DNA from: an uncultured Clostridia bacterium | Lineage (GTDB): Bacteria > Bacillota > Clostridia > Christensenellales > Aristaeellaceae | Direction of reading: 5' to 3' | Length of the DNA stretch: 47,083 nucleotides | Assembly: GCA_934675735.1 (NCBI GenBank) | Contig: CAKURR010000019.1 | Span: 1 to 47,083, forward strand | Part shown: positions 24,449 through 32,735 of the stretch, one piece after another | How the letters are laid out: each line of letters starts with the position of its first letter | Numbering within the stretch: position 1 is the stretch's first letter | Position numbers and translations under genes: made by a program | Notes under the pieces: model-generated | The model's database searches: none | What the model was told of the DNA's origin: nothing | The model's input: the letters and a program-made list of their open reading frames with translations, nothing else

Positions 24449-24730
24449 ATTCTGCGCATTGAGTTCGGCACGGCATATACGCTCGTCATCCTGATTGTCG
24501 GGTTGTTTGTCAGCGTGGCGCCGAAGCCGCTCATCGGCCGTCTGCCCGAAAACGTGATGAAGATGTATATGATGACGACGGGCGCGGTGTTTATCGGCCT
24601 GAACATTCCGGATTTTTCCAAGGTGGAAGCGGGCATGGATGACTCTATCGAAAAGCCGATTGATTCCGCGCTGCTGATGCGCATCCTGCAAAAATATATT
24701 CGCGTGCCCAAAACGACGATTACCGATTGA
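24449..24730 (+). pseudogene. Decayed chimeric gene remnant
   Basis: An open frame of 93 codons without a start signal. The first 50 codons read as one or two membrane segments (FGTAYTLVILIVGLFVS, MYMMTTGAVFIGLN) of a protein I cannot name. The last 30 (KVEAGMDDSIEKPIDSALLMRILQKYIR) match the C-terminal end of a response-regulator receiver domain, where the conserved Lys-Pro follows the phosphorylation pocket, as at the end of hybrid sensor kinases. The two halves do not belong together, so this looks like a scar of two deleted genes joined in frame. Translation is unlikely. Confidence 0.6.
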
Positions 24731-24755
24731 AAAAAGGGAATCCCGCTGGTATAAT
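24727..24755 (+). promoter_or_regulatory. Promoter of the GNAT gene
   Basis: -35 TTGAAA (24727-24732), 17-nt spacer, extended -10 TGGTATAAT with TATAAT at 24750-24755. A 14-nt palindrome, GAAACGACCGTTTC, lies just before the ribosome site in the roughly 120-nt leader. Confidence 0.78.
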
Positions 24756-24884
24756 ATGAACATCGGGCTGCCTGTCGGCGGCCTTTTGCACCGCCGAAGG
24801 TTAGTAGAAGCTAACTGAAAATATCGCGAAGAAGAGACGGTCTGCGTTGCGAAACGACCGTTTCAAAGGAGGGGGACAGGCACG

Positions 24885-25490
24885 ATGAAAATCAATCAAG
24901 TGGACGAAAAGGTGATTGCCGATATCGGCCGCGCGTTCGCGTTTTATGATTACGGCGCGGAACGGGGGCTGGTTTCCGCGTTCGCCAAGAATGAACAGAC
25001 GGCGATTTACATCGAGGGCTTTGTGCGCGTGATGCTCAAAGCGGGCTTTCTGTATACCACGAGCGAGCGGCAGGAGGGCTTTATCGCCTATAAGCGCCCG
25101 GGCGAAAAAGTCTGCCTGTCGGCGACGCTACCGCTGCTGAAGGGCGTGATGCAATCCATGACCTTCGGGGAGGCGGTTCGCTTCGCCAGATGCATGGGCA
25201 AGGGCGGAACGGGACTGAAAAAGCGTCTGGAAAAGGAAAAGAAGCCGTTTGTTTACGTCGGCATGGTCTGCGTGCGGGAAGCGTATCAGGGGCAGGGCTA
25301 TATGCGCAAAGTGATGGAGATGGCGTTTGAAGAGGGCAAACGCCTGCATGTGCCGGTGGTGCTGGAGACGGACGCAAAATCCAAATGCGACAAATACATG
25401 CATCTGGGCATGCAGCTGGACGGCGTGCGCGATTTGGGCGAGATGGGCAAGCTGTATGACCTCGTTAAGTATCCGGATCTTGTTTTTTGA
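24885..25490 (+). CDS. GNAT-family N-acetyltransferase
   Basis: A 201-residue protein with the acetyl-CoA site of GNAT enzymes: the beta-strand VYVGMVCVREAYQGQGYMRKVMEMAFEEG (about 123-151) contains the Q-x-x-G-x-G/A pattern as YQGQGYM, followed by PVVLETDAKSKCDKYMHLGMQL, typical of the last strand and helix. The N-terminal 110 residues are diverged. The substrate is unknown. AAAGGAGGGGG precedes the ATG. It is monocistronic and ends in repeat copy D. Confidence 0.82.
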   Translation: MKINQVDEKVIADIGRAFAFYDYGAERGLVSAFAKNEQTAIYIEGFVRVMLKAGFLYTTSERQEGFIAYKRPGEKVCLSATLPLLKGVMQSMTFGEAVRFARCMGKGGTGLKKRLEKEKKPFVYVGMVCVREAYQGQGYMRKVMEMAFEEGKRLHVPVVLETDAKSKCDKYMHLGMQLDGVRDLGEMGKLYDLVKYPDLVF

Positions 25491-25505
25491 GCAATATGGG
25501 TTACG

Positions 25506-25614
25506 CCGGGCTACCGCCCGGACCTGTTTGGGGACGATTGATATCACACTGATTCCCGCACAGCGGGCGTGTAATATCAATCCCCACAAACCCCTTCTTC
25601 GCTTCGCGGCGGTT
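25506..25614 (+). repeat. Gene-end palindromic repeat, copy D
   Basis: It starts CCGGGCTACCGCCCGG, continues CCTGTTTGGGG, then a long hairpin with arms GATTGATAT/ATATCAATC (25536-25544, 25574-25582) and apex CCCGC-ACA-GCGGG, and ends CTTCTTCGCTTCGCGGCGG. The apex matches those at 133-151 and 38818, and the end matches copies E, F and G. It begins 16 nt after the GNAT stop and lies between convergent genes. Confidence 0.85.
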
Positions 25615-25630
25615 TAACATGTTTGGGCGG

Positions 25631-26284
25631 TTACCCCGCCATTTTGACCGACACATATACCGCGACTGCAAAAACGGTGAGCACGGCGAGGGCGAGATAC
25701 GGCGCGAGTCGGTCAAAGCGGATACGGAAATCGTGAATGGCGTTTTCCACGCCGACGCTGCGCTCCTCAAAGCGGGTATAAATTTCGTCGCTCATGGCAT
25801 CGGCGTCATCCTCGGCGCATACAATGGAAGAAACGGCTTCGCGCGCCGCGGCGGTTTCGGGTGTGGATGCACAGGCAAATTGCGCGGCGGATTTTCCCGC
25901 GATTTTCGCGATTTCCGCCTCGGAAAAGCCGATTTGGGCAAGACAAAGCGCGCCGCGTCGGGCTAACGGATACTTGAGCAGCACACATAAATTGTCCGTC
26001 ACGGGGAAGGGCAGGTTCATCGCTTCCAGCGCCTTGCGGCTCGGCATGCGGCGCATCTTTTTGCCGAAGAAATCGACGCAGAGGGTGTAGCCGCTTGAAA
26101 AAAGCAGGAATTTTGCGCCTTTTTCTTTGATTTTGGGGTCTTTGGCCGCGCCGAGACGTAAGAAAGTTTTGAACGTTAAATCACGCGCGTCTTTGGCGCT
26201 CGCGGTCATCGCGAAGCAGAGGCGGTAGACATCCGCGTGCCAGGCGGAAAAGAAATCGTCGAAACCCTCACAAACTGCGTGCAT
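25631..26284 (-). CDS. ECF sigma-like protein with C-terminal membrane anchor
   Basis: A 217-residue protein. Residues about 10-50 (FFSAWHADVYRLCFAMTASAKDARDLTFKTFLRLG) have the layout of sigma-70 region 2. Residues about 105-135 (ARRGALCLAQIGFSEAEIAKIAGKSAAQF) resemble the region 4 helix-turn-helix. Residues about 195-215 (YLALAVLTVFAVAVYVSVKMAG) form a single C-terminal membrane segment. Ordinary sigma factors are soluble, so this is either a membrane-tethered ECF factor released by proteolysis or a degenerate one acting as a partner or sensor. ATG at 26284 follows AAAGGAG (26293-26299). It is divergent from the opp operon, with a palindromic site between. The sigma assignment is by pattern only. 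Confidence 0.6.
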   Translation of the reverse strand: MHAVCEGFDDFFSAWHADVYRLCFAMTASAKDARDLTFKTFLRLGAAKDPKIKEKGAKFLLFSSGYTLCVDFFGKKMRRMPSRKALEAMNLPFPVTDNLCVLLKYPLARRGALCLAQIGFSEAEIAKIAGKSAAQFACASTPETAAAREAVSSIVCAEDDADAMSDEIYTRFEERSVGVENAIHDFRIRFDRLAPYLALAVLTVFAVAVYVSVKMAG

Positions 26285-26302
26285 GATGAGAACTCCTTTC
26301 GT

Positions 26303-26342
26303 AATATGCAATTAAGTTCACGCGTACGCGACTTAATATGCA
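26303..26342. promoter_or_regulatory. Palindromic operator candidate between divergent genes
   Basis: ATTAAGT (26311-26317) and ACTTAAT (26331-26337) flank the perfect palindrome CGCGTACGCG (26321-26330), and the outer sequence ATATGCA occurs on both sides. It lies between the sigma-like gene and the opp promoter, so a dimeric regulator could act on either. Confidence 0.55.
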
Positions 26343-26367
26343 AAAAAGAATTTTTTGAAATTTAGAC

Positions 26368-26396
26368 TTGCAAAATGGGAAAGCCCATGCTATAAT
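26368..26396 (+). promoter_or_regulatory. Promoter of the opp operon
   Basis: -35 TTGCAA (26368-26373), 17-nt spacer containing TGGG-AAAG-CCCA, -10 TATAAT (26391-26396). Confidence 0.8.
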
Positions 26397-26468
26397 CCGA
26401 TTATAACATGACAGCGCGGGAGCCGCAAGCACCCGCTTCTGCCAAGGATATTAAGGGAGGAAATTGCG

Positions 26469-28181
26469 ATGAAAAACCGTCTCCTTGCGTGGCTGCTTAC
26501 TCTGGCCATGCTCCTGACCGTCGGCGCTGTGGCTGCGGCGGAAACGAACCCGAACGCCGGTCTGGGCTATTACCCCGGCACGAGCGAAAAGGGCTGGATC
26601 AGCGTGGAATGCTCCACGATGAGCAAAATGAACCCGTTCCTCCAGACCTACTCCACCGAGTTCTCCGTCAACCGCCACATCTGGGACTGCCTGGTGAAGC
26701 TCAGCGCGGAAGATAACTCCATCGTTCCGGCCGCGGCCGAGAGCTGGGAATCCTCCGAGGACGGCATGACCTGGACGTTCCACATCCGTCAGGGCATGAA
26801 GTGGGTCAACTCCAAGGGCGAGGTCATCGGCGACGTGACCGCCAACGACTTCGTGTTCGCGTGGCGTCAGCTGCTCGATCCGGCCAACGCCGCCGAGTAT
26901 TACGCGTTCGCGACCGTCTTTAAGAACGGTCAGGCGTACTACGACTACGCTTCCGGCGTGGAAGGCGCTCCGGAAGTGAAGATTGAGGACGTCGGCTTCA
27001 AGGCGACGGACGATTACACGCTCGTCTGCGAGCTGGAGAACTACCTGCCGTACTTCCTCCAGTATGTGAAGTTCGAGGTCATGGCTCCGGTGTATGAGCC
27101 GTTCTATACCGAAGTCGGCGCCGACCTGTTCGGCACCGCGCCGGAATACATCTGCTACAACGGCCCGTTCTACATGAGCGAGTGGGTGCTGGAGAACAGC
27201 ATCAGCTGCCCGAAGAACGAGTATTACTGGGATGCGGACAAGGTCAGCCTTGCGGGCATCAAGTGGGTGAAATACACCGACACCAACGCGAAGTTCAACG
27301 CCTTCGTCGGCGGCGAGCTGGATGTGCTGGACCTGACCGGCGAGCAGCGCGCCATGCTGGAGGCCGAGGGCTATAAGCCCAGCAACTACATGGGCGGTTA
27401 CAGCTACTGGTACTGGTGCAACGTCAGCGACGCGGGCCGCGACGTGGCGAACCTGAACCTGCGCAAGGCCATCAGCGCCGCGCTGGATCGCGAGCAGATT
27501 ATCAGCACCGTGTATAAGAACGACAACGAGCCGTCTCCGTGCCTGGCCTACGGCATCAGCGGCGTGAACACCGAGACCTTCGGCGAGGCCGTGGTTGCGG
27601 CCAACGGCGGCAGCCCGCTGTATGCGCCGACCGCGGATCTGGACAGCGCGAAGGAATATCTGAGCAAGGCGCTTGAAGAGCTGGGCTACAAGGATGCTTC
27701 CGAAGTCAGCCTGTGCCTGATGACCTCCGAGGGCACGCAGAACGAGCTGCTCAGTCAGGTTGTGCAGGAGCAGCTGCGCAAGAGCCTCGGCCTGAACGTC
27801 ACCATCGAAGTGCTGACCATCACCGAGTGGCGCGCCCGCCGCAATGCGCTGGACTTTGACGTGTGCTTCGGCGGCTGGGGCCCGGACTACAACGACCCGA
27901 TGACCGACCTCGACCTGATGATGAGCACCAACGGCAACAACCACACCGGTTACGCCAGCGAGGAATACGATGCGCTGATTGAGTCCACCAAGACCGAGCG
28001 CGACGCGGCGGCCCGCGAGCAGATCTTTGTGCAGGCTGAAATGAAGCTGGCCGAAGATATGCCGGTGATTCCGGTCTACTGGCGCCATGAGGATTACGCG
28101 GTCAGCGAGAAGCTCGTCGAGGGCTACGCCCGCAAGCCGTTCCAGGCGTACAACTTCATCTACACCAAACTTGCCGACTAA
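26469..28181 (+). CDS. oppA: Oligopeptide ABC transporter, substrate-binding protein
   Basis: A 570-residue family 5 extracellular binding protein that captures peptides for OppBCDF. A signal peptide (MKNRLLAWLLTLAMLLTVGAVAAA) precedes the mature start near ETNPN. Family marks are PAAAESWESSEDGMTWTFHIRQGMKW, the middle ELDVLDLTGEQ, NLNLRKAISAALDREQI and the end DMPVIPVYWRHEDYAV. There is no cysteine after the signal peptide, so the usual lipid anchor is absent; retention in a single-membrane cell would need another means. A stem-loop separates it from oppB. The start ATG follows GGGAGGAAATTGCG. Confidence 0.93.
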   Translation: MKNRLLAWLLTLAMLLTVGAVAAAETNPNAGLGYYPGTSEKGWISVECSTMSKMNPFLQTYSTEFSVNRHIWDCLVKLSAEDNSIVPAAAESWESSEDGMTWTFHIRQGMKWVNSKGEVIGDVTANDFVFAWRQLLDPANAAEYYAFATVFKNGQAYYDYASGVEGAPEVKIEDVGFKATDDYTLVCELENYLPYFLQYVKFEVMAPVYEPFYTEVGADLFGTAPEYICYNGPFYMSEWVLENSISCPKNEYYWDADKVSLAGIKWVKYTDTNAKFNAFVGGELDVLDLTGEQRAMLEAEGYKPSNYMGGYSYWYWCNVSDAGRDVANLNLRKAISAALDREQIISTVYKNDNEPSPCLAYGISGVNTETFGEAVVAANGGSPLYAPTADLDSAKEYLSKALEELGYKDASEVSLCLMTSEGTQNELLSQVVQEQLRKSLGLNVTIEVLTITEWRARRNALDFDVCFGGWGPDYNDPMTDLDLMMSTNGNNHTGYASEEYDALIESTKTERDAAAREQIFVQAEMKLAEDMPVIPVYWRHEDYAVSEKLVEGYARKPFQAYNFIYTKLAD

Positions 28182-28202
28182 GACAAAAACTGCCCCTTAA
28201 AC

Positions 28203-28241
28203 GAAGAAACGCGGCATGGGAAAACCCATGCCGTTTTCTTC
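28203..28241 (+). terminator. Stem-loop between oppA and oppB
   Basis: GAAGAAACGCGGCATGGG pairs across AAAA with CCCATGCCGTTTTCTTC (one bulge), with a T-rich descending arm. It probably gives partial termination or protects the oppA message, so that oppA exceeds oppBCDF. Confidence 0.75.
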
Positions 28242-28296
28242 CATTTCAAGGGCGAAATGACAAAGGGCATTCTAAAACAAAAAGGAGGGGAGCGCG

Positions 28297-29232
28297 TTGA
28301 TTCGCTACATTATCAAGCGTCTCGTCTACGCGGTGCTGACGCTGTTTGTGCTCATCTCGCTCACGTTTTTCATGATGCGCATGCTGCCGGGCGATCCGTT
28401 CATCGGCGACAAAACCGTCTCCGCGACGGCGATGGCCAACATGAACGCGAAATACGGCCTGGATAAGCCTGTGTTTGTGCAATATCTGATGTATATGGGC
28501 AACTGCCTGCGCGGCGATTTGGGCATTTCCATCACCTACAATCGCGACGTGATGACCATCATCTCCGAATCGTTCCTCGTTTCGGCGGATTTGGGCATCC
28601 GCGCGATTATCTTCGCCGTGATTATCGGCATTCTGCTCGGCGCGGTTGCCGCCATCAAGCGCGGCAGCGTGTGGGACTCCGTATCCATGTTCATCGCCAT
28701 GATCGGCGTCTCCGTGCCGAGCTTCATATTGGGTGCGGTGCTGCAATATTTCCTCGGCCTGCAGCTGCGCAAAACCTTCGGCATCAACCTCTTCCCGATT
28801 CAGGGCTGGGGCAAGTTCAACCAGACGCTGCTGCCGGCGTTCGCGCTGGGGCTGGGCTCGCTGGCGACGGTTTCCCGCCTGATGCGCACGAGCATGCTCG
28901 ACGTGCTGGGGCAGGATTACATCAAGACCGCGAAATCGAAAGGACTGTCCCAGGGCAAGATTTTGTGGCGGCACGCGATGCGCAACGCCATCATGCCCGT
29001 GGTGACGGTCATGGGCCCGACGGTGGCCTCCGTGCTGACGGGCACGTTCGTCATCGAGAGCATTTTCAACATCCCCGGCTTGGGCAAGTATTTCGTCACC
29101 AGCATCAAAGACCTTGACTACACGATGATCGGCGGCACGGTCGTGTTCTACGGCGGGCTGCTGATTGTCTGCACCCTCGTGGTCGATTTGCTTTACGGCT
29201 TCATCGACCCGCGCGTGAAACTGGAGGGCTGA
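28297..29232 (+). CDS. oppB: Oligopeptide ABC transporter permease B
   Basis: A 311-residue permease with six membrane segments and the EAA loop (DYIKTAKSKGLSQGKILWRHAMRNAIMPVVTVMG) that contacts the ATPases. The start is TTG at 28297 with AAAGGAGGGG (28281-28290) just upstream, giving the typical N terminus MIRYIIKRLVYAVLTLFVLISLTFFMMRMLPGDPF. It pairs with OppC to form the channel. Confidence 0.95.
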   Translation: MIRYIIKRLVYAVLTLFVLISLTFFMMRMLPGDPFIGDKTVSATAMANMNAKYGLDKPVFVQYLMYMGNCLRGDLGISITYNRDVMTIISESFLVSADLGIRAIIFAVIIGILLGAVAAIKRGSVWDSVSMFIAMIGVSVPSFILGAVLQYFLGLQLRKTFGINLFPIQGWGKFNQTLLPAFALGLGSLATVSRLMRTSMLDVLGQDYIKTAKSKGLSQGKILWRHAMRNAIMPVVTVMGPTVASVLTGTFVIESIFNIPGLGKYFVTSIKDLDYTMIGGTVVFYGGLLIVCTLVVDLLYGFIDPRVKLEG

Positions 29233-29234
29233 GC

Positions 29235-30188
29235 ATGGAACACATTGAAAAATCCCGCTTTGCCCACGTCGGCCAGAGCGCGCAGGAGAGCGAATCCATC
29301 AAGCGCCCGAGCCTCACGTTTATGCAGGACGCGATGCGCCGCCTGTGGAAGAACAAGGTTGCGATGGTCTGCGTCGTCATCATCCTCGTGCTGACGGCGA
29401 TGAGCATCTTCGCGCCGATGGTATCCAAATTTGATTACCGCGAGCAGCATTACAGCCACACCAACGCGCCGATGGGCACGGTCTGCAACGAGAGCGGCGC
29501 GGATGGCGAGGGCCACGTGCATTATTTCGGCACGGACACGCTCGGCCGCGACATCTTTACCCGAATCTGGATGGGCGGCCGCGTGTCGCTGACCATCGCC
29601 GTGGTCAGCGCGCTGGTTGATCTGATTCTGGGCAGCATTTACGGCGGCATTTCCGGCTACTTCGGCGGCACGCTGGATATCATCATGATGCGCCTGCTGG
29701 AAATCATCAACGGCATTCCGTATCTGATTATCGTCATCCTGCTGATGATGATTTTGAAGCCCGGCATGATGACCATCATCATCGCCTATTCGCTCGTCGG
29801 CTGGATTCCGATGGCGCGCCTTGTGCGCGGCCAGGTCGTCGCACTCAAGCAGCAGGAATACATCGCGGCGGCGGAAGCCATGGGCGCGGGCCCGGCGCGC
29901 ATCATCGCGCGGCACCTGCTGCCCAACACGCTCTCCGTGGTCATCGTCCGCGTGACGCTGTCCATCCCGAGCGCGATTTTCTCGGAGGCTTACCTGAGCT
30001 ATATCGGTCTGGGCATTCCGCTGCCGATGTGCTCGTGGGGCTCGCTGGCCCAGTTGGGCATCGAGAATTTCCGCATCTATCCCTACCAGCTCATCATTCC
30101 GGCGATCTGCATTAGCCTGACGATGCTGGCGTTCAACATGTTCGGCGACGGTCTGCGCGACGCGTTTGACCCGCGCCTGAGGAGGTAA
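29235..30188 (+). CDS. oppC: Oligopeptide ABC transporter permease C
   Basis: A 317-residue permease: an N-terminal OppC_N segment (FMQDAMRRLWKNKVAMVCVVIILVLTAMSIFAPM), a periplasmic loop with HYFGTDTLGRDIFTRIWMGGRVSL, and the EAA loop (EYIAAAEAMGAGPARIIARHLLPNTLSVVIV). It starts 2 nt after oppB and is 5 nt before oppD. The GTD.LGRD motif is typical for this subunit. Confidence 0.95.
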   Translation: MEHIEKSRFAHVGQSAQESESIKRPSLTFMQDAMRRLWKNKVAMVCVVIILVLTAMSIFAPMVSKFDYREQHYSHTNAPMGTVCNESGADGEGHVHYFGTDTLGRDIFTRIWMGGRVSLTIAVVSALVDLILGSIYGGISGYFGGTLDIIMMRLLEIINGIPYLIIVILLMMILKPGMMTIIIAYSLVGWIPMARLVRGQVVALKQQEYIAAAEAMGAGPARIIARHLLPNTLSVVIVRVTLSIPSAIFSEAYLSYIGLGIPLPMCSWGSLAQLGIENFRIYPYQLIIPAICISLTMLAFNMFGDGLRDAFDPRLRR

Positions 30189-30193
30189 GCGGC

Positions 30194-31204
30194 ATGGCAG
30201 AGAGAGTTCTGGATATGGAAAACCTGCATGTGTCGTTTGACACCTATGCGGGCGAGGTCAAGGCCGTTCGCGGCGTGACGCTGCACGTGGACGAGGGCGA
30301 GGTGCTGGCGATTGTCGGCGAGAGCGGCTGCGGCAAATCCGTGACCGCGCAGACGATTATGAAGCTCAACCCGATGCCCCCGGCGCGCATCGTCGAAGGC
30401 AAAATCAACCTGGCCGGACACGACATCGTGAAGGCCGGCGAAAAGGATATGCAGAAGATTCGCGGTCAGGAAGTCGCGATGATTTTCCAAGACCCGATGA
30501 CCTGCATGAACCCGACGACGCAGGTCGGCAAGCAGATTGTCGAATCCATCAAGCTGCACAGGCACCTCTCCCGCCAGGAGGCGAAGGAAGAGGCGATTAA
30601 GTGCCTAAAGCAGGTCAACATCCCCAATCCGGAGGAGCGCGCCAAGCAGTATCCGCACGAGTTTTCCGGCGGCATGCGCCAGCGCGCGATGATCGCCATG
30701 GCGCTGAGCTGCAACCCGAAGCTGCTGATTGCCGACGAGCCGACGACGGCGCTGGACGTGACGATTCAGGCCCAGATTATGGATTTGCTGGTGGAGCTGA
30801 AGGACAAAATCAACACCGCCATCATTTTGATTACGCACGATTTGGGCGTGGTCGCGGGCATTGCCGACCGCGTGGCCGTGATGTATGCGGGCAAGGTGGT
30901 TGAGACCGGCACGACGGCGCAGATTTTCTACGAGCACAAGCACCCGTACACGGAGGCGCTGCTGCGCAGCCTGCCTTCCGCCGACGCGGGCAAGCGCGAA
31001 CCGCTGATGAGCATCCCGGGCACGCCGCCCGACCTGCTCTGCCCGCCAAAGGGCTGCGGTTTCGCGGCGCGCTGCCGCCACTGCATGCAGATTTGCCACG
31101 AGGAGCAGCCGCCGGAGTTTGATTTGGGCGGCGGGCACAAGGCCAGCTGCTGGCTGCTGCATCCGGACTGCCCGAGCGCAGCGGAGAGGGGGGACGAGGA
31201 ATGA
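30194..31204 (+). CDS. oppD: Oligopeptide ABC transporter ATPase D
   Basis: A 336-residue ATPase that powers the importer with OppF. Walker A is GESGCGKSV (42-50), the signature FSGGMRQRAMIAMAL, and Walker B LLIADEPTTALD, with the switch histidine in LITHDLG. The C-terminal oligo_HPY region holds a cluster of cysteines (CPPKGCGFAARCRHCMQIC), the pattern linked to an iron-sulfur cluster in DppD/OppD-type proteins. It overlaps oppF by 4 nt. Confidence 0.95.
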   Translation: MAERVLDMENLHVSFDTYAGEVKAVRGVTLHVDEGEVLAIVGESGCGKSVTAQTIMKLNPMPPARIVEGKINLAGHDIVKAGEKDMQKIRGQEVAMIFQDPMTCMNPTTQVGKQIVESIKLHRHLSRQEAKEEAIKCLKQVNIPNPEERAKQYPHEFSGGMRQRAMIAMALSCNPKLLIADEPTTALDVTIQAQIMDLLVELKDKINTAIILITHDLGVVAGIADRVAVMYAGKVVETGTTAQIFYEHKHPYTEALLRSLPSADAGKREPLMSIPGTPPDLLCPPKGCGFAARCRHCMQICHEEQPPEFDLGGGHKASCWLLHPDCPSAAERGDEE

Positions 31205-32163
31205 CGGACGAAGTGCTGGTTCGCGCCGAACACATCTGCAAATATTTCAAAATCGGCGGCGGGCGCATGCTGCACGCGGTGGAGGATATCAACCTCGACA
31301 TTCACCGCGGCGAAACGCTGGGCCTCGTCGGCGAGAGCGGCTGCGGCAAATCCACGCTGGGCCGCACCCTGATGGGCATTTATCAGCCGACGAAGGGCAA
31401 GCTGATTTACGACGGCAGGCCCGTCGATCTCTCCAACAAGAAGGATCGCTTCGCGTTCGCCAAAAAGGCGCAGATTGTCTTTCAGGATCCGTATGCCTCG
31501 CTCGACCCGCGCATGACCGTCGGCTCGATTATCGAAGAGGGCATGATTATCCACAACATGTATGACGCGAAGCGCCGTCAGCAGCGCGTGGCCGAGCTGC
31601 TGGCGACCGTCGGCCTGAACCGCGAGCACGCCAACCGCTTTCCGCACGAGTTTTCCGGCGGACAGCGTCAGCGCATCGGCATTGCCCGCGCGCTGGCCAT
31701 CGAGCCGGAGTTCATCGTCTGCGACGAGCCGATTTCCGCGCTGGATGTGTCGATTCAGGCGCAGGTCATCAACCTGCTGCACGATTTGCAGGAGCGCATG
31801 GGCCTGACCTATCTGTTCATCGCGCACGATTTGAACATCGTCAAATACATCTCCGACCGCATCGCGGTGATGTATCTGGGCAGCGTGGTGGAGCTGGCGA
31901 CGAGCGACGAGCTGTATGCGCACACGCTGCACCCGTACTCGAAGGCGCTGCTCTCCGCCGTGCCGATTCCCGATCCGAAGCTGGAGGCGCAGAAGAAGCG
32001 CCAGATTATCGAAGGCGACGTGCCCAGCCCGATTAACAAACCCAAGGGCTGCGCGTTCTCCAGCCGCTGCCCGATGGCCTGTGACAAGTGCCGTCAGAGC
32101 GCGCCGCCCCTCAAGGAGGCCGCTCCGGGCCACTTTGTGGCCTGCCATCTGGTGGAAGGATAA
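31201..32163 (+). CDS. oppF: Oligopeptide ABC transporter ATPase F
   Basis: A 320-residue second ATPase. Walker A is GESGCGKST (44-52), the signature FSGGQRQRIGIARALA, and Walker B FIVCDEPISALD, with IAHDL. The end PKGCAFSSRCPMACDKCR again carries cysteines of the oligo_HPY region. ATG at 31201 overlaps the oppD stop (ATGA), so translation is coupled. It is the last gene of the operon, and a strong terminator follows. Confidence 0.95.
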   Translation: MTDEVLVRAEHICKYFKIGGGRMLHAVEDINLDIHRGETLGLVGESGCGKSTLGRTLMGIYQPTKGKLIYDGRPVDLSNKKDRFAFAKKAQIVFQDPYASLDPRMTVGSIIEEGMIIHNMYDAKRRQQRVAELLATVGLNREHANRFPHEFSGGQRQRIGIARALAIEPEFIVCDEPISALDVSIQAQVINLLHDLQERMGLTYLFIAHDLNIVKYISDRIAVMYLGSVVELATSDELYAHTLHPYSKALLSAVPIPDPKLEAQKKRQIIEGDVPSPINKPKGCAFSSRCPMACDKCRQSAPPLKEAAPGHFVACHLVEG

Positions 32164-32219
32164 ACATCAATCATTCGAGAGGCTGTCAAGCCAATAAACC
32201 CGATATTTTGGTACTATTA

Positions 32220-32264
32220 AAGCACAAACTCTATCAAACCGGGTAGAGCTTGTGCTTGTTTTTT
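32220..32264 (+). terminator. Terminator of the opp operon
   Basis: A 14-bp stem with one mismatch, AAGCACAAACTCTA (32220-32233) and TAGAGCTTGTGCTT (32244-32257), followed by GTTTTTTTAA. Confidence 0.9.
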
Positions 32265-32315
32265 TAATGCTTTTGGTTAAACGCCTTTCGTCACGCCTGC
32301 GGCGCGATAAAGAGC

Positions 32316-32340
32316 AGGAGCGCGCATTGCGCGTCCGTCC
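32316..32340 (-). repeat. Short GC-rich dispersed repeat, copy 3 (diverged)
   Basis: Read on the minus strand it gives GGACGGACGCGCAATGCGCG, close to copies at 259 and 11297. Confidence 0.5.
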
Positions 32341-32590
32341 GGATTCATGCACCGTCTTTCGGAAGTTTGCGGAAGGTCGTGTTGACAAACCGTTTTCACA
32401 ATGTTGTCAAATTCCCCTTAAAACCAAAATCCTGCATAATCATGCAAAAAGTCAACCCGTTCGGGCAATGAAAAGCGCGCAAAACCTCTAAAATGCAGGA
32501 CTGCGTGTGAAAAATGCGAAAATCAAGCCGAAAAAGCCGAAACAAGCGCAGAAACTGCAAAAGAATGTGAAGAAAAATTGAAAAAAGGTC

Positions 32591-32619
32591 TTGCAAGCTG
32601 TGGAAAAGGCTGGTATAAT
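32591..32619 (+). promoter_or_regulatory. Promoter of the DUF3798 transporter operon
   Basis: -35 TTGCAA (32591-32596), 17-nt spacer, extended -10 TGGTATAAT with TATAAT at 32614-32619. A roughly 115-nt leader follows before the first gene, with no riboswitch core that I can identify. Confidence 0.82.
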
Positions 32620-32735
32620 AAAAGCGGTTTTACAAAAAAGCAATCGTTTTCGGGCGTGACAAACCGTTTGAGCTGTTTCGCATCCCGCGCTGACGGGGTG
32701 TCGATAATAGAAAAATTGGATGGAGGGTAAACACT

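Larger units (their letters stand above)
32164..32735. other. 570-base intergenic region before the DUF3798 operon
   Basis: No supported gene. In order it holds GGCTGTCAAGC (32181-32191, also at 8685-8695 beside the insertion-sequence-like ends), the opp terminator, the short GC-rich repeat copy 3, an inverted repeat TTGACAA/TTGTCAA (32382-32388, 32404-32410), a purine-rich stretch, and the promoter at 32591. The 12-mer GACAAACCGTTT occurs on both sides of the promoter (32384-32395 and 32658-32669). Confidence 0.6.

Noticed and set aside
32252..32491. A small plus-strand gene after the opp operon
   Set aside because: It begins inside the terminator stem, contains the short repeat and has no start signal.
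32620..32735. A purine-type riboswitch before the DUF3798 operon
   Set aside because: The leader does not contain the conserved three-way junction core; only a repeated 12-mer near the promoter was seen.
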